Source of the DNA: Leptospira levettii
Lineage (GTDB): Bacteria > Spirochaetota > Leptospiria > Leptospirales > Leptospiraceae
Length of the DNA stretch: 64,000 nucleotides
Assembly: GCF_002812085.1 (NCBI RefSeq)
Contig: NZ_NPDM01000002.1
Coordinates: forward strand, 620,001 to 684,000
Direction: 5' to 3'
Shown: one piece after another, positions 43,534-54,097 of the stretch
Position numbering within the stretch: position 1 is the first letter of the stretch
How the letters are laid out: each line of letters starts with the position of its first letter
Notes under the pieces: generated by a model
Told to the model about the DNA's origin: nothing
Databases searched by the model: none
The model's input: only the letters and a program-made list of their open reading frames with translations
Position numbers and translations under genes: made by a program

Positions 43534-45462
43534 TTACACCCCCCTTGTTAATAAATATACCAAGATACAAAACGTACCAAGAACCACATACAAAGCATAA
43601 TCACCGATGAATCCAGATTGGAGTCTACGTAACCCATTGGCAATCAAACCAAAACTCCCACCAATCCCCAGAAAAAAACGATCTAGGATTTTGACATCAA
43701 AGGTAAATGCAATGCCTTTGGATAGGAAGACATAGGGTTTTACAATAAGCACATCATAGAGTTCATCAATGTAGTATTTATGAAAGAGTATCTTACGAAA
43801 ACCTGTATGTTCCTCGAGGATTGGACTTTGTTTCCTTTGGTAAATCAAATAGGCTAAGAGTAGTCCAATACTTGCGATGGCGACAGAAAAAGCCGCAAGG
43901 GAAATCTCAACTTGATGAGTGAGTTCTGTGTGTTTGGTAAATGTTCCCATTTGGTTGGCAAGCACAGTCCCCCGTTCCAAAACTGGAGCAAAGTATCGTT
44001 CCAATGTATCGATGTGCAAAAAGAAATGAGGAGTGAGAAAAAATCCACTCAAAACTGCTCCCACAGCCAGTACCACAAGTGGTAACGTCATGGTCCAAGG
44101 AGATTCATGTACTTTATGATGGGAGTCTATATTGTCCTTTCCAAAAAATACAACAAACACAAGACGGAACATATAAAACGAAGTGAAAAAAGCAGCCACA
44201 ACACCCACTGTCCATAGGATGGAACCAAACGCACCGTAGGTGTAAGTTTTTTCTAAGATTAGATCTTTTGAAAAAAATCCAGAAAATGGGAAAAAACCAG
44301 CAATCGCAAACGTTCCGAGTAAAAAGGTTAAGGAAGTGATTTTGATTTTTCCAAAGAGTTTCCCCATATGTTTGATGTTTTGTTCATGATGAAGGGCATG
44401 GATAACAGAACCTGCACCAAGGAATAACAATGCTTTAAAAAATGCATGGGTCATTAAATGGAATAGTCCTGCCACATAACTCATGCTACCCATGGCAAGG
44501 AACATAAAACCTAACTGGGATACGGTGGAGTATGCGAGGATTTTTTTGATATCGTTTTGCAAAAGCCCAATGGTTGCCGCGAATAAAGCAGTGAGAGCTC
44601 CAATGCATGCAATGAAAAAGGAAGTATCAGGTGCGAGGAAAAATACAAAGTTAAGCCTTACAATGAGAAATACTCCTGCAGTCACCATAGTGGCCGCATG
44701 GATGAGAGCCGATACAGGAGTTGGACCTGCCATCGCATCTGGTAACCAAACATAGAGTGGGATCTGTGCTGATTTACCCATCGCAGCAATAAAAAAGAAA
44801 AGGGCAATGAGATTTGCGTAATTTGCAAACCCAGACAGTTCACTCAAATTGGTTTGTAGGGTAAGGTATTGCAAACTCCCACCTAACCAAAAAAGAAATC
44901 CTGTCCCTAAGATAAAACCAACATCCCCAATTCGATTTAAAATAAATGCCTTCATCCCTGCTTCTGCTGCAGAGGATTTGTCATAATCAAAACCGATGAG
45001 TAAGTAGGAAGCAAGACCAACCCCTTCCCAACCGAGGAAGGTCAGAACCAAATTGTCACTCAGGACAAGGTTTAACATACAAAAGATAAATAAATTGAGG
45101 TAAGCAAAAAACCGGTTGTATCCTTTATTCCCTTTCATATAACCCATCGAATACAAATGGATGAGTGATCCAATTCCTGTAATGATGAGAGTCATGTAAA
45201 GCGACAGTTGGTCGATTTGGTAACCAAAGGAGGATTTAAAATCGCCAATCACAATCCAATCAAAGACTGGCACAAGATGTGGTGCTGTTCGTTCCATTGG
45301 ATTAAATTCGTTAAACGCACCTAAGGTGATAAGGAAAGGGATAAATACGGCAAGGGTTCCAATGGCTCCAGCAAATCGATGCGGGATCCGGTCTTTTAAG
45401 AGTCCGTTATGCAAAAAACCAAGCAGAGGGAGGAGAACAACGATTGGAAATAAATCTAACAT
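43534..45462 (-). CDS. nuoL: NADH-quinone oxidoreductase subunit L
   Basis: 642 residues with the 14-helix antiporter-like core (GWEGVGLASYLLIGFDYDKS, AQIPLYVWLPDAMAGPTPVSAL, KKILAYSTVSQLGFMF) and the C-terminal lateral-helix region that ties the membrane arm together. ATG at 45462, 4 nt after the nuoK stop. It follows the standard order nuoK-L-M-N. Confidence 0.98.
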   Translation of the reverse strand: MLDLFPIVVLLPLLGFLHNGLLKDRIPHRFAGAIGTLAVFIPFLITLGAFNEFNPMERTAPHLVPVFDWIVIGDFKSSFGYQIDQLSLYMTLIITGIGSLIHLYSMGYMKGNKGYNRFFAYLNLFIFCMLNLVLSDNLVLTFLGWEGVGLASYLLIGFDYDKSSAAEAGMKAFILNRIGDVGFILGTGFLFWLGGSLQYLTLQTNLSELSGFANYANLIALFFFIAAMGKSAQIPLYVWLPDAMAGPTPVSALIHAATMVTAGVFLIVRLNFVFFLAPDTSFFIACIGALTALFAATIGLLQNDIKKILAYSTVSQLGFMFLAMGSMSYVAGLFHLMTHAFFKALLFLGAGSVIHALHHEQNIKHMGKLFGKIKITSLTFLLGTFAIAGFFPFSGFFSKDLILEKTYTYGAFGSILWTVGVVAAFFTSFYMFRLVFVVFFGKDNIDSHHKVHESPWTMTLPLVVLAVGAVLSGFFLTPHFFLHIDTLERYFAPVLERGTVLANQMGTFTKHTELTHQVEISLAAFSVAIASIGLLLAYLIYQRKQSPILEEHTGFRKILFHKYYIDELYDVLIVKPYVFLSKGIAFTFDVKILDRFFLGIGGSFGLIANGLRRLQSGFIGDYALYVVLGTFCILVYLLTRGV

Positions 45463-45466
45463 AGGT

Positions 45467-45787
45467 TTACCATTTCATCGATTGGAGTTCATCCACATTC
45501 GTGGATTTTTTGTGACGGAAAATCGCGATGACAAGAGCAAGGCCCACAGCTGCTTCCGCTGCAGCAATTGCCATCACAAAGAAAACAATGGTTTCCCCAT
45601 TGATATGAGATAAGGCTTTGGAGAAAGTAACAAAGACTAAATTCACTGAGTTGAGGATGAGTTCCACAGACATAAAAATGATCACAATGTTTCGTCTGAT
45701 GAGAACTCCAAGTACCCCAATGGAAAATAGGATTCCCGCAAGGCCGAGGAGATAGTGAACGGGGATTCCGTTGATAACTGGATTCAT
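45467..45787 (-). CDS. nuoK: NADH-quinone oxidoreductase subunit K
   Basis: 106 residues with three membrane helices and conserved membrane glutamates in [16 protein letters not shown] and [18 protein letters not shown] at 45787 overlaps the nuoJ stop by 4 nt (ATGA). Confidence 0.97.
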   Translation of the reverse strand: MNPVINGIPVHYLLGLAGILFSIGVLGVLIRRNIVIIFMSVELILNSVNLVFVTFSKALSHINGETIVFFVMAIAAAEAAVGLALVIAIFRHKKSTNVDELQSMKW

Positions 45788-46383
45788 AAAACCGTATCCT
45801 TTGTTTGGTCGATTTCTGTGAGTTTCTTTTTGGCAAGGATCACTGCCCCAAGAACTGCCACAAGTAACAGAATCGAAATCATTTCAAATGGCAAAAGGTA
45901 ATCCAAATAGGTGGATGCACCAACAGTGGCAACATTCCCTTTGGCATTCACAGTGGCCGTTCCTTGGATGGGGAAGGAATACTCTGCATTCTCATAGCCT
46001 TTTCCCATTTGTTCCGAATGAGGGACACCGGTAGTGAGTGCCGAATAGAGCAGGAAAAAAAATCCGATCACAAATACAGTTAATAATACCAAACGAATGG
46101 GGTGTTTGCGATAACGAGACATTGTTTCTGCTCTTTGGGAAAGTAACATGAGAACAAACACAACAAGCACCATAATGGCGCCCGCGTACACTAACACCTG
46201 CATGGTGGCGATGAACAAGGCTCCCATAATCCCATAAATCCCTGCGAGGGAAAAAAAGGTAAAAACTAGGGAAACTGCTGAGACTACTGGATTTTTTTGG
46301 AAAATCACACTTAACGCTGTGATCACAGTGACTGTTCCAAAAAACACAAAAAGCAAAAGTGATGGAGAAGTTTCTAGGTTCAT
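45784..46383 (-). CDS. nuoJ: NADH-quinone oxidoreductase subunit J
   Basis: 199 residues from the ATG at 46383, overlapping the nuoH stop by 4 nt; the longer upstream reading runs inside nuoH and is rejected. Five membrane helices include [22 protein letters not shown], with the AGAIMVL signature. The C-terminus has [18 protein letters not shown]. No nuoI lies between nuoH and nuoJ. Confidence 0.95.
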   Translation of the reverse strand: MNLETSPSLLLFVFFGTVTVITALSVIFQKNPVVSAVSLVFTFFSLAGIYGIMGALFIATMQVLVYAGAIMVLVVFVLMLLSQRAETMSRYRKHPIRLVLLTVFVIGFFFLLYSALTTGVPHSEQMGKGYENAEYSFPIQGTATVNAKGNVATVGASTYLDYLLPFEMISILLLVAVLGAVILAKKKLTEIDQTKDTVL

Positions 46384-47450
46384 ATAAATAATTTCATCCA
46401 TCCTTCTTTCCAATACACTGTATAGATGGAGGCAAAACACACAACAAATAGCCCCCAAGGGATCATCTTTTTCCAACCGAGTTTCATGAGTTGGTCATAA
46501 CGAAATCTTGGAAGGGTCCAACGAACCCAAATGAACAAAAAGGCAAAAAACAATACTTTTAAGATAAAAAACCCAAGTCCAATGAAGGCTTGGTATTCTG
46601 ATCCGGCTCCAATATGGAATGGCACATTATATCCACCAAAGAAAAGTAAGGTGGTTAGGCAAGACATGGTGATCATGTTCATGTATTCTGCCAAAAAGAA
46701 AAGTGCAAACTTAAACGCACCGTATTCTGTATGGAAACCAACCACAAGTTCCGACTCAGCTTCCGCTAAGTCAAAAGGCAAACGGTTCGTTTCAGCAAAC
46801 ATAGCCGTCACATAGATAAAAAACGCAACAAAACCAGGTGGGGATAAGATATTCCACATGTCTTTTTGAGAGTCACTGATGTCTGTGAGTTTGAGAGAAC
46901 CAGTCATAATCACAATCGACACAATTGAAAGTCCCATGGGAAGTTCGTAACTAATCATCTGCGCTGTCGAGCGAACTCCACCGAGTAACGAGTATTTGTT
47001 GTTACTTGACCAACCAGCAATCATGATTCCGTACACTGACAATGAGGAAATCGCAAGCATGTACAACACGCCAGAGTCTGGGTTTGCAATTTGTAAGTCG
47101 ATGGTTGTCACACCGGTAAGTGCAGTCAGCCACTCTGGTGCAGGAAGTGTCCCACCAAAGGGGATCACAGCCCAAGCCATGATTGCACACGTCATAGAAA
47201 TTGTGGGTGCCAGGAGGTACATTCCCTTCGAGACATTTTTTGGAAAAATTTCCTCTTTGGCAATGAACTTAATCCCATCAGCCAAAGGTTGGAAAATTCC
47301 AAAAGGACCCGCACGGTTAGGGCCAGGTCTGTCCTGAATGAATCCAGCAAACTTTCGTTCGGCGAGGGTATAATACGCAACACCAGTTAAGATTACAAAA
47401 AACAAAGAGAGGATTTTAATCCCCCAAGCAAGTATTAAAGCCCAGTCCAT
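46380..47450 (-). CDS. nuoH: NADH-quinone oxidoreductase subunit H
   Basis: 356 residues, eight membrane helices. [52 protein letters not shown] and the terminal [18 protein letters not shown] are family signatures around the quinone chamber. ATG at 47450 is 15 nt from the nuoF stop, with no nuoG between them. Confidence 0.97.
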   Translation of the reverse strand: MDWALILAWGIKILSLFFVILTGVAYYTLAERKFAGFIQDRPGPNRAGPFGIFQPLADGIKFIAKEEIFPKNVSKGMYLLAPTISMTCAIMAWAVIPFGGTLPAPEWLTALTGVTTIDLQIANPDSGVLYMLAISSLSVYGIMIAGWSSNNKYSLLGGVRSTAQMISYELPMGLSIVSIVIMTGSLKLTDISDSQKDMWNILSPPGFVAFFIYVTAMFAETNRLPFDLAEAESELVVGFHTEYGAFKFALFFLAEYMNMITMSCLTTLLFFGGYNVPFHIGAGSEYQAFIGLGFFILKVLFFAFLFIWVRWTLPRFRYDQLMKLGWKKMIPWGLFVVCFASIYTVYWKEGWMKLFI

Positions 47451-47465
47451 CGTATTTGGTGACCT

Positions 47466-48737
47466 TTAGTGAGAAACACTCACTTCCTTTTTCAATCGAA
47501 GAGAAAACTCTTCCTTAAATTTCGTCATCGTAGGCCGAACTGCCATCACACAAGCATCCGCTAACGGACAAATGGTGGTGCCACCTTCCATATTTCGGGA
47601 AAGAGAAAAGATGAGTTCTACATCTTTTTCTGTCCCTTCTCCCACTTTGATTTTGTGGAGAAGGTCTTTGACCCAATGTGTTCCTTCGCGACAGGGTGTA
47701 CACTGCCCACAAGATTCATGAGAATAAAATTCTGCCAAACGGTATGTGGTTTCCACAAGATCTGTTTCTTCCGATAAAATGATCACTGCCCCAGAGCCTA
47801 ACATGGATTTGAGGGAAGCAATGGATTCATAATCCATTGTTGCCGTCATTGCTTCTTCTGCTGTGAGGATGGGTGAAGAACTTCCACCAGGGATCACTGC
47901 TTTTAGAGATTTATCGTTTTTGATTCCGCCACAGATGTCAAAAATGAGTTCCTTCATCGGAGTTCCCATTTCCACTTCATAAATCCCAGGTTTTTTCACA
48001 TGCCCACTGACAGCAAAAAGTCTCGTGCCTGGAGATTTTTCGGTTCCGATTTTTTTGTATTCCTCCCCCGTCATACGAATGATATGCGGGACATTACAAA
48101 ATGTTTCCACATTATTCACAACTGTTGGGCAAGCATAGAGTCCTGATACCGCAGGGAATGGAGGTTTAAGGCGTGGGTGGCCCCTCCGGCCTTCGAGAGA
48201 ATTAATCAGAGCAGACTCTTCTCCGCAGATATACGCACCTGCACCAGAATACACAGCCAAATCAAAATCATACCCAAGGCCTAAGATATTTTTTCCGAGA
48301 AGTCCTGCTTTGTAAGCTTCTTCCACAGCGGTTTCCACAATCCGAATCCCCTTGTGAAATTCACCGCGGATGTAAATGTAACCTTGGTGGGAGTCAATGG
48401 CTTTTGCAGCAATGATCATGCCTTCAATGAGCATGTGAGGGAAACGTTCGATGAGCATTCGGTCTTTGAATGTCCCTGGTTCCCCTTCGTCCCCATTACA
48501 AATTAAGTATTTTGGTTTGTCGGTTTTAGGAATGAATCCCCATTTGTTTCCAGTAGGAAACCCAGCTCCACCCCGACCACGAAGCCCAGAATTTTTGACA
48601 TCGTTTACAATTTGTTCGGCGGTCATACTGGAGATTGCTTTTTTTAAACTTTCATACCCACCTACCGATTGGTAATGTTTTAATGTATGAGAATCTCCGG
48701 CACCAATATGAGTTGTGAGTAAGGTTTTAAGTCCCAT
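47466..48737 (-). CDS. nuoF: NADH-quinone oxidoreductase subunit F (NADH-binding)
   Basis: 423 residues. [16 protein letters not shown] is the NADH site, [19 protein letters not shown] binds FMN, and [11 protein letters not shown] holds the N3 iron-sulfur cluster. AAGAAGGATAAC precedes the ATG. It takes electrons from NADH through FMN into the iron-sulfur chain. Confidence 0.97.
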   Translation of the reverse strand: MGLKTLLTTHIGAGDSHTLKHYQSVGGYESLKKAISSMTAEQIVNDVKNSGLRGRGGAGFPTGNKWGFIPKTDKPKYLICNGDEGEPGTFKDRMLIERFPHMLIEGMIIAAKAIDSHQGYIYIRGEFHKGIRIVETAVEEAYKAGLLGKNILGLGYDFDLAVYSGAGAYICGEESALINSLEGRRGHPRLKPPFPAVSGLYACPTVVNNVETFCNVPHIIRMTGEEYKKIGTEKSPGTRLFAVSGHVKKPGIYEVEMGTPMKELIFDICGGIKNDKSLKAVIPGGSSSPILTAEEAMTATMDYESIASLKSMLGSGAVIILSEETDLVETTYRLAEFYSHESCGQCTPCREGTHWVKDLLHKIKVGEGTEKDVELIFSLSRNMEGGTTICPLADACVMAVRPTMTKFKEEFSLRLKKEVSVSH

Positions 48738-48738
48738 G

Positions 48739-49227
48739 TTATCCTTCTTTTTCCAATTCAGAAAGAATCTTTTCGATGGATTCTGGAGTTAAATTTTCAT
48801 AATATTTGTCATTGATCTGAGCGACAGGTCCAAACCCACAAGCACCAAGACACTGCACTTCATCCACAGTGTATTTTTTATCCTTCGTGGTTTCCCCTTT
48901 ACCGATTCCCAATTTGGAACAAACATGTTCAGTGATAGAATCAGAACCTGCCAGATAACAAGAGATATTCGCACAAATTTGGATGTGGAATTTCCCAACC
49001 GGTTTTTTGTTGTACATCGTGTAAAACGTAGCTACACCGTGCACATGTGCGAGGGACACTGGTTCACCAATCCGATCGGCGATGTATTGCATCCCTTCCG
49101 TATCCACAAAACCTTTGTCAGCTTGTAATAAAAAAAGACATGGCAAAATGAGAGAACGTTTGCTTGGAAATTGTGGGATAAGTCTTTGGAACCGTTTTTC
49201 CGATTCTTGTGAAAATTGATACGCCAT
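48739..49227 (-). CDS. nuoE: NADH-quinone oxidoreductase subunit E
   Basis: 162 residues from the ATG at 49227 (TAATG with the nuoD stop; a TTG at 49233 is less likely). The N1a [2Fe-2S] cysteines are in [13 protein letters not shown] and [26 protein letters not shown] is typical. It is the thioredoxin-like partner of NuoF. Confidence 0.96.
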   Translation of the reverse strand: MAYQFSQESEKRFQRLIPQFPSKRSLILPCLFLLQADKGFVDTEGMQYIADRIGEPVSLAHVHGVATFYTMYNKKPVGKFHIQICANISCYLAGSDSITEHVCSKLGIGKGETTKDKKYTVDEVQCLGACGFGPVAQINDKYYENLTPESIEKILSELEKEG

Positions 49228-50447
49228 TAACAATCAAGCTCCCCTGCAATGACATTGAGTGAGGACATCGTCGCAATGGTATCAGCAAGTAGTCCACCTT
49301 TCACCATCTCTGGGAATGCTTGGTAATACCAAAAACAAGGACGTCGCACATGCACCCGCCAAGGAGATTTTTCCCCTTCGGATACTACATAAAATCCAAG
49401 TTCCCCATTGGCCGCTTCTGTGGCATGGTAGTATTCCCCCGGTGGAACTTTGACTCCGTGCATAATGATTTTAAAATGATAAATCAGTTCTTCCATATTG
49501 TGGTACACACGGTCTTTCGGTGGAAGGAAAGTGTGTGGTACATCTGCGTGGTATGGTCCTTCAGGAATCCCATCAATCAGCTGTTCAATGATCCGCATGG
49601 ACTGACGCATCTCTTCCATACGAACAAGAGTCCTGTCAAGAGCAGAGCCATCTTCTCCTACCGGGATGTCAAAATTTACCTTATCATAAAACATATAAGG
49701 ATCATCTTTCCTTACGTCCCAAGGAACCCCTGCTGCACGTAAGTTTGGTCCCGAAAAACCATAAGCAATGGCACGTTCCGCAGAAATCCCACCAATGCCT
49801 TTGGTCCTTTCATTGAAGATTTTATTCCGAATGAGGAGTTCTTCGAATTCATCTAACGCTGGTTTGAGACCTTTTAGAATGAGTTTGATCTCAGATTGGA
49901 ACTCAGGGTAAATATCACGTTCCATTCCACCCACACGGCAAAAGGTAGTTGTGAGGCGTGCTCCCGTGAGTTTCTCTAAAATTTGGTAAATGTTTTCGCG
50001 GTGGTGAAAAAGGTGTAATAAACCAGAGAAGGCTCCAAGGTCCACACCCATAATCCCATTACAAATGATATGATCCATAATCCGAGAAAGTTCTGAGATG
50101 ATCATACGAACGTATGTCACACGATCAGGGACTTGGATTTGCATCATCTTTTCAACGGTAAGGATCCAACCGATGTTGTTGAGTGGAGTGGATACATAGT
50201 TCATTCGATCCGTACAAACTAAGAACTGGTTATAGTCGTAACGTTCCCCTAATTTTTCAAAACAACGGTGCACATAGCCAATCACAGATTCGGTGTCGAC
50301 AACTCGTTCCCCATCAATCTGGATTACGTTTTGTAAAATTCCATGGGTAGCTGGATGGCTTGGTCCTAAGTTAACGAGTAAATGACCTTCTGGTAGGTCT
50401 TTGAATTTTTGGCCAAAGTGTTCGGCTGTTTTTTCGTACATTACCAT
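49227..50447 (-). CDS. nuoD: NADH-quinone oxidoreductase subunit D
   Basis: 406 residues, a separate NuoD rather than a CD fusion. [34 protein letters not shown] and [12 protein letters not shown] are signatures of the quinone-site subunit. The C-terminal end [13 protein letters not shown] is short, as in complex I rather than in hydrogenases. An ATG at 50441 is an alternative start. Confidence 0.97.
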   Translation of the reverse strand: MVMYEKTAEHFGQKFKDLPEGHLLVNLGPSHPATHGILQNVIQIDGERVVDTESVIGYVHRCFEKLGERYDYNQFLVCTDRMNYVSTPLNNIGWILTVEKMMQIQVPDRVTYVRMIISELSRIMDHIICNGIMGVDLGAFSGLLHLFHHRENIYQILEKLTGARLTTTFCRVGGMERDIYPEFQSEIKLILKGLKPALDEFEELLIRNKIFNERTKGIGGISAERAIAYGFSGPNLRAAGVPWDVRKDDPYMFYDKVNFDIPVGEDGSALDRTLVRMEEMRQSMRIIEQLIDGIPEGPYHADVPHTFLPPKDRVYHNMEELIYHFKIIMHGVKVPPGEYYHATEAANGELGFYVVSEGEKSPWRVHVRRPCFWYYQAFPEMVKGGLLADTIATMSSLNVIAGELDC

Positions 50448-50463
50448 ATTGATTGTTTACCGC

Positions 50464-50985
50464 CTAACCGGCAATATCCTCTTCTACGTGAATGGTCAGT
50501 AAATCCTCGATGAGATAATCTTGGCCTGGACCTTCGAGTGGGTAATCTTTCCTGAGTGGGTGACCCACAAAGTTATCAGGCATAATGAGTCGTTCCATTC
50601 GTGGGTGGTTGGAAAATGAAATCCCCATCAGATCAAATACTTCTCGTTCGGGCCAATTCGCAGCAGGGAAAATTCCAGCAATGCTTGGAACCGATTCCCC
50701 TTCTCCCACAGGAACACGGAGTTGGAATCGGAAATGGTTGTTTTTTGGGGAACGAAGCAGGTATACCACTTCAAATCTTGGTTCCCTTTTTCCTAACCAA
50801 TCGATCGATGTGAGATCATTTAAAAAAGTAAATGCAAACTCTGGATGATCCTTTAACGTCTGTACGACGGTAGTAAGACTTTCCTTTTGGATGCTAAAGT
50901 AGAGGAGATTAGTGTTTATGTCCCTTTGCGGGAGTAAACTATCTTTGAATTGCGATTGGATAAATTCGGTTAGTTTTTCTTTCAT
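50464..50985 (-). CDS. nuoC: NADH-quinone oxidoreductase subunit C
   Basis: 173 residues. [23 protein letters not shown] and [17 protein letters not shown] are the conserved 30-kDa subunit segments. The ATG overlaps the nuoB stop by 4 nt. It lies in the connecting part of the peripheral arm. Confidence 0.96.
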   Translation of the reverse strand: MKEKLTEFIQSQFKDSLLPQRDINTNLLYFSIQKESLTTVVQTLKDHPEFAFTFLNDLTSIDWLGKREPRFEVVYLLRSPKNNHFRFQLRVPVGEGESVPSIAGIFPAANWPEREVFDLMGISFSNHPRMERLIMPDNFVGHPLRKDYPLEGPGQDYLIEDLLTIHVEEDIAG

Positions 50986-51542
50986 GCCACTACGAGGGGT
51001 TTGTTACGTTCGTTGATCTCTTGGATCTTCTTCATGACTTCTTGGCGGCGAGCTTCCAAACCTTGGCTTTGGACTTTTTTTTGTAACTTCACAAGGGCAT
51101 CAAGCAACGCTTCTGGTCTAGGTGGACAACCGGGAACATACACATCCACTGGAAGGATACGGTCTACACCTTGTAACACACCATAGGTGTGAAACATCCC
51201 ACCGGAGGAAGCACAAGCTCCCACAGAAATCACAAATTTAGGTTCTGCCAATTGATCGTATATCTGGCGTAATACGGGAGCCATTTTATAAGTGATGGTT
51301 CCGAGCACTAAGATCATGTCAGCTTGGCGAGGAGAAAAGGAAGGTCGTTCGGCACCAAAACGTGCGATGTCATAATCAGCACAAGAAGTACTCATGTACT
51401 CAATTCCACAACAAGCCGTCGCAAAAGGATAGGGCCACAAAGAAAAACTTTGTCCCCACTGTACCACATTGTCGAGTGTGGCAACTTGGAACATGTCACC
51501 AAACATCTCACCTGGTTTGGATAGTGTTTCTGTTAATCCCAT
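50982..51542 (-). CDS. nuoB: NADH-quinone oxidoreductase subunit B
   Basis: 186 residues from the ATG at 51542; the longer open frame is a nuoA overlap. The N2 [4Fe-4S] ligands appear in [26 protein letters not shown] and [13 protein letters not shown]. It carries the last cluster before quinone. It overlaps the nuoA 3' end by 10 nt. The C-terminal about 35 residues are a charged helix. Confidence 0.97.
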   Translation of the reverse strand: MGLTETLSKPGEMFGDMFQVATLDNVVQWGQSFSLWPYPFATACCGIEYMSTSCADYDIARFGAERPSFSPRQADMILVLGTITYKMAPVLRQIYDQLAEPKFVISVGACASSGGMFHTYGVLQGVDRILPVDVYVPGCPPRPEALLDALVKLQKKVQSQGLEARRQEVMKKIQEINERNKPLVVA

Positions 51543-51910
51543 TCCAGTGCTCCTTTTTTCCAGATATAGTATAGACCCACCACAAGGATGAGTAAAAAGA
51601 AAAACATTTCGAAAAGAAAAAACGTACCGAGCCCTGCTTCTTTGAATCCAATGAGATTTACAGCCCAAGGGTATAAAAACACTGCTTCAATATCAAAGAG
51701 GATAAAGAGGACTGCTACCAAGTAAAACTTGATGTTAAATAGTCCTCTGGCATCTCCATAATACGTAACACCACATTCAAAAGTATCTTGTGGTTTTGAT
51801 TTTTTCTTTGGGTTTAAAAGAAAGGCAAGTGATAAGATCAGAGCGGAGAAACCGACTCCGAGCAAAAGTTGTAAGAGGATTGGTGCAAAACTATCCGGTG
51901 CGGATCCCAT
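51533..51910 (-). CDS. nuoA: NADH-quinone oxidoreductase subunit A
   Basis: 125 residues from the ATG at 51910; a GTG at 51928 would add six. Three membrane helices and [45 protein letters not shown] are the NuoA signature. A TTGACA (51947-51942, minus strand) upstream is a possible -35 box, but no convincing -10 was found. It is the first nuo gene after rarA. Confidence 0.95.
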   Translation of the reverse strand: MGSAPDSFAPILLQLLLGVGFSALILSLAFLLNPKKKSKPQDTFECGVTYYGDARGLFNIKFYLVAVLFILFDIEAVFLYPWAVNLIGFKEAGLGTFFLFEMFFFLLILVVGLYYIWKKGALEWD

Positions 51911-52025
51911 GTATGAAAATGCTCTCACGAAAGGGGTTAGTTGTCAAGATGAGAAAGAATTTCCCCTTTGTTTTCGTGTATTTTTCGCGATGGGAGGCAA
52001 AATCTCTAATTTTTGAGATAAACTC

Positions 52026-53285
52026 TCAATACCGGTCTCCCCATAACCTTTCCAATTGTTCTTTTAGATTTTTCTCCATCCCTTGGTTGGAAGGAGAATA
52101 AAAACTTGGTGGGTTCGGATAAAAGGACTCAGGGAAGTATCGTTCTTTCAGGAAATGTCCTGGAAAATCATGTGGGTATTTGTAACCTTCTCCCGCTCCT
52201 TCGTTACGGTGAGTGGCAGTGGGTGCATTTCGTAAATGGTTTGGGATTTGGAAGGAACGATTCCTTGCCTTCACAAAGGCCAATGCTTCATTGATTGCCA
52301 CATAACTTGCATTAGACTTTGGTGCGGACGCAAGGAAAGTGGTACATTGCCCAAGAGAGATTCTTCCTTCTGGCATTCCTACACGTTCTACCGCCTGCCA
52401 AGTAGCAATTGCGAGAGGAAGAGCATGTACACTTGCATTTCCTACATCTTCACTGGCAAAAATCACAAGCCTCCTAGCAATAAAAAGTGGGTCTTCCCCA
52501 CCCTCGAGCATGAGCGCCAAATAGAATAAAGCAGCATCCGGATCACTGCCCCGAAGGGATTTGATAAAAGCTGAAATGATATCATAATGGCTTTCACTAT
52601 TTTTATCATAGGTAACAAGGGTGTCCCCAAGGATGACGGATAACTTTTCTTCTGTGACCTCTTCCCCTTCCTTTGTGGCACTTAAGATTCGTTCTAGATA
52701 CCCAAGGAGTTTTCGTGCATCCCCAGCACTCCTTCGAAAGAGTTCCTGTTTCACCACTTCTGGAATCGTTCGATTTGAGTTTTGTTTGGTTAGGCAGGAG
52801 GAAAATATTTGGTCCTCTTCTTCTTCCGTGAGAGTCGTGAGCCGGTAGACCAACATACGAGAGAGTAAGGCCTTATTCACTCGAAAACTTGGATTTTCAG
52901 TGGTGGCGGCAATGAGGATAATTTCCCCTTCTTCCACAGCTGATAACAACGCATCCTGTTGGGAAGAAGAGAACCTGTGGATCTCATCCAAAAAAAGGAC
53001 AATGGTGCCAAGTCGTTTCCCTTCTTCCAACACTTCCCTTACTTCTTTGACGCCACTTGTCACACAACTTAAGTATCGTTTTTCCAATTTCCAAGATTCG
53101 GCAAGGAGGTGTGCAAGAGTGGTTTTCCCAGTACCGGGTGGACCATAGAATAAAATGGATGTGGGTTTTGAAATGGAACGTAAGGCAGAGACCACTTTTG
53201 ATTGGCCCACAAATTCGGACCAAGTTTTTGGCCTCACCAAGTGGGCAAGAGGGACTTGTTTGGAATGAGAAAAAAGGGAATCCAA
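52026..53285 (-). CDS. rarA: Replication-associated recombination protein RarA (MgsA)
   Basis: 419 residues from a TTG at 53285. AAA+ motifs: LARPK-like start (HLVRPKTWSEFVGQ), Walker A SILFYGPPGTGKTTLAHLL, Walker B IVLFLDEIHRFSSSQQD and sensor AATTENPSF. The C-terminal tetramerisation region has ASEDVGNASVHALPLA and YKYPHDFPGHF. It acts at stalled replication forks. The start lies 1-2 nt after the small upstream gene. Confidence 0.95.
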   Translation of the reverse strand: MDSLFSHSKQVPLAHLVRPKTWSEFVGQSKVVSALRSISKPTSILFYGPPGTGKTTLAHLLAESWKLEKRYLSCVTSGVKEVREVLEEGKRLGTIVLFLDEIHRFSSSQQDALLSAVEEGEIILIAATTENPSFRVNKALLSRMLVYRLTTLTEEEEDQIFSSCLTKQNSNRTIPEVVKQELFRRSAGDARKLLGYLERILSATKEGEEVTEEKLSVILGDTLVTYDKNSESHYDIISAFIKSLRGSDPDAALFYLALMLEGGEDPLFIARRLVIFASEDVGNASVHALPLAIATWQAVERVGMPEGRISLGQCTTFLASAPKSNASYVAINEALAFVKARNRSFQIPNHLRNAPTATHRNEGAGEGYKYPHDFPGHFLKERYFPESFYPNPPSFYSPSNQGMEKNLKEQLERLWGDRY

Positions 53286-53286
53286 T

Positions 53287-53508
53287 TTAGTTTAAATCCA
53301 ATTCCTTTTTCACTGCCATATAACAGTTGTAAATGGTTTCATTACACACATCACAACCTGAATGGCAACAGATAAGAGCACGTTCGGAAACCTTTCCATC
53401 GATCAGGTTTTTGACAAAAGCTGCAGTCCTATCTGGTAAAAAGAAAAACCTGACTTTTTCTAAAATCACTTCGTCGACTGACTTAGGGAATAGTCGTTCC
53501 TCGGTCAT
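53287..53508 (-). CDS. Small protein with a conserved-looking CC-x3-C-x2-C motif
   Basis: 73 residues from the ATG at 53508, which has an excellent GGGAGGTTAAG before it; the longer open frame runs inside the VTT gene and is rejected. Five cysteines lie at 47, 48, 52, 55 and 62 in ALICCHSGCDVCNETIYNC. That spacing with a nearby His suits a metal or iron-sulfur site. The first half is helical and plain. It sits between the VTT gene and rarA. Family unknown. Confidence 0.7.
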   Translation of the reverse strand: MTEERLFPKSVDEVILEKVRFFFLPDRTAAFVKNLIDGKVSERALICCHSGCDVCNETIYNCYMAVKKELDLN

Positions 53509-53509
53509 C

Positions 53510-54094
53510 TTAACCTCCCGTGATCCAACCGATGTACATAGCATAAAAATAAACAGAGATACGAACAAACCGAAAGAGAGACCCGAGAAAAAACAATCGG
53601 TATGGCATCTTAAACGTTCCAACTGTATATGCCATCCAAGAATACGGAATCGGAGTCAGGGCACTGAGAACCACGGCACCAAATCCGTACTTTCGAATGT
53701 AAGGAAGGAGTTTGTCTTCGTAGTGTAAAACCATTTGCCGGCCCAAATGGAATCTTGGGATAAGATAAAGCCCAATGTAATAGGCAATGGTTCCACCAAT
53801 GATACTACCAACTGACATCGATAAAATGGTCTTTAGAGGGTCCATCTCTCCTGTAATGGCTAACATCAAAAAAGCATCGGGTGGGACAAAGGCAGGTAGG
53901 CTATCGGAAAGGATCATTCCAATGAATAGTCCGAGGAATCCAAAAATTCGGACAAAGTGTTCGCTAAACCCAAGTAGTTCTTTACGAAAAAAATAAGCAA
54001 GGCCAAACACAATGGCGAGAACGATTACAATCGAAAGAATGGTTTGAAAAAATAAGGTTCGTAGATTGATGGATGTCTCTTGTTCTTTTGACAT
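53510..54094 (-). CDS. VTT-domain (YqaA/DedA-like) membrane protein
   Basis: 194 residues with about five membrane segments. The VTT core is visible in ILSDSLPAFVPPDAFLMLAI, GSIIGGTIAYYIGLYLIPRF and VVLSALTPIPYSWMAYTVG. DedA-like proteins are inner-membrane transporters or flippases linked to envelope homeostasis. The precise substrate is not known. It lies 3 nt after the pth stop. Confidence 0.85.
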   Translation of the reverse strand: MSKEQETSINLRTLFFQTILSIVIVLAIVFGLAYFFRKELLGFSEHFVRIFGFLGLFIGMILSDSLPAFVPPDAFLMLAITGEMDPLKTILSMSVGSIIGGTIAYYIGLYLIPRFHLGRQMVLHYEDKLLPYIRKYGFGAVVLSALTPIPYSWMAYTVGTFKMPYRLFFLGSLFRFVRISVYFYAMYIGWITGG

Positions 54095-54097
54095 TTG

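Noticed and set aside
46384..46476. Extended start for nuoJ
   Set aside because: It runs inside nuoH; the ATG at 46383 gives a normal NuoJ and an ATGA overlap.
51543..51668. Extended start for nuoB
   Set aside because: The extra residues are antiphase nuoA sequence and do not resemble NuoB.
53509..53622. Hydrophobic N-terminal extension of the small Cys protein
   Set aside because: It is the VTT gene read in another frame; the ATG at 53508 has a near-perfect ribosome-binding site.
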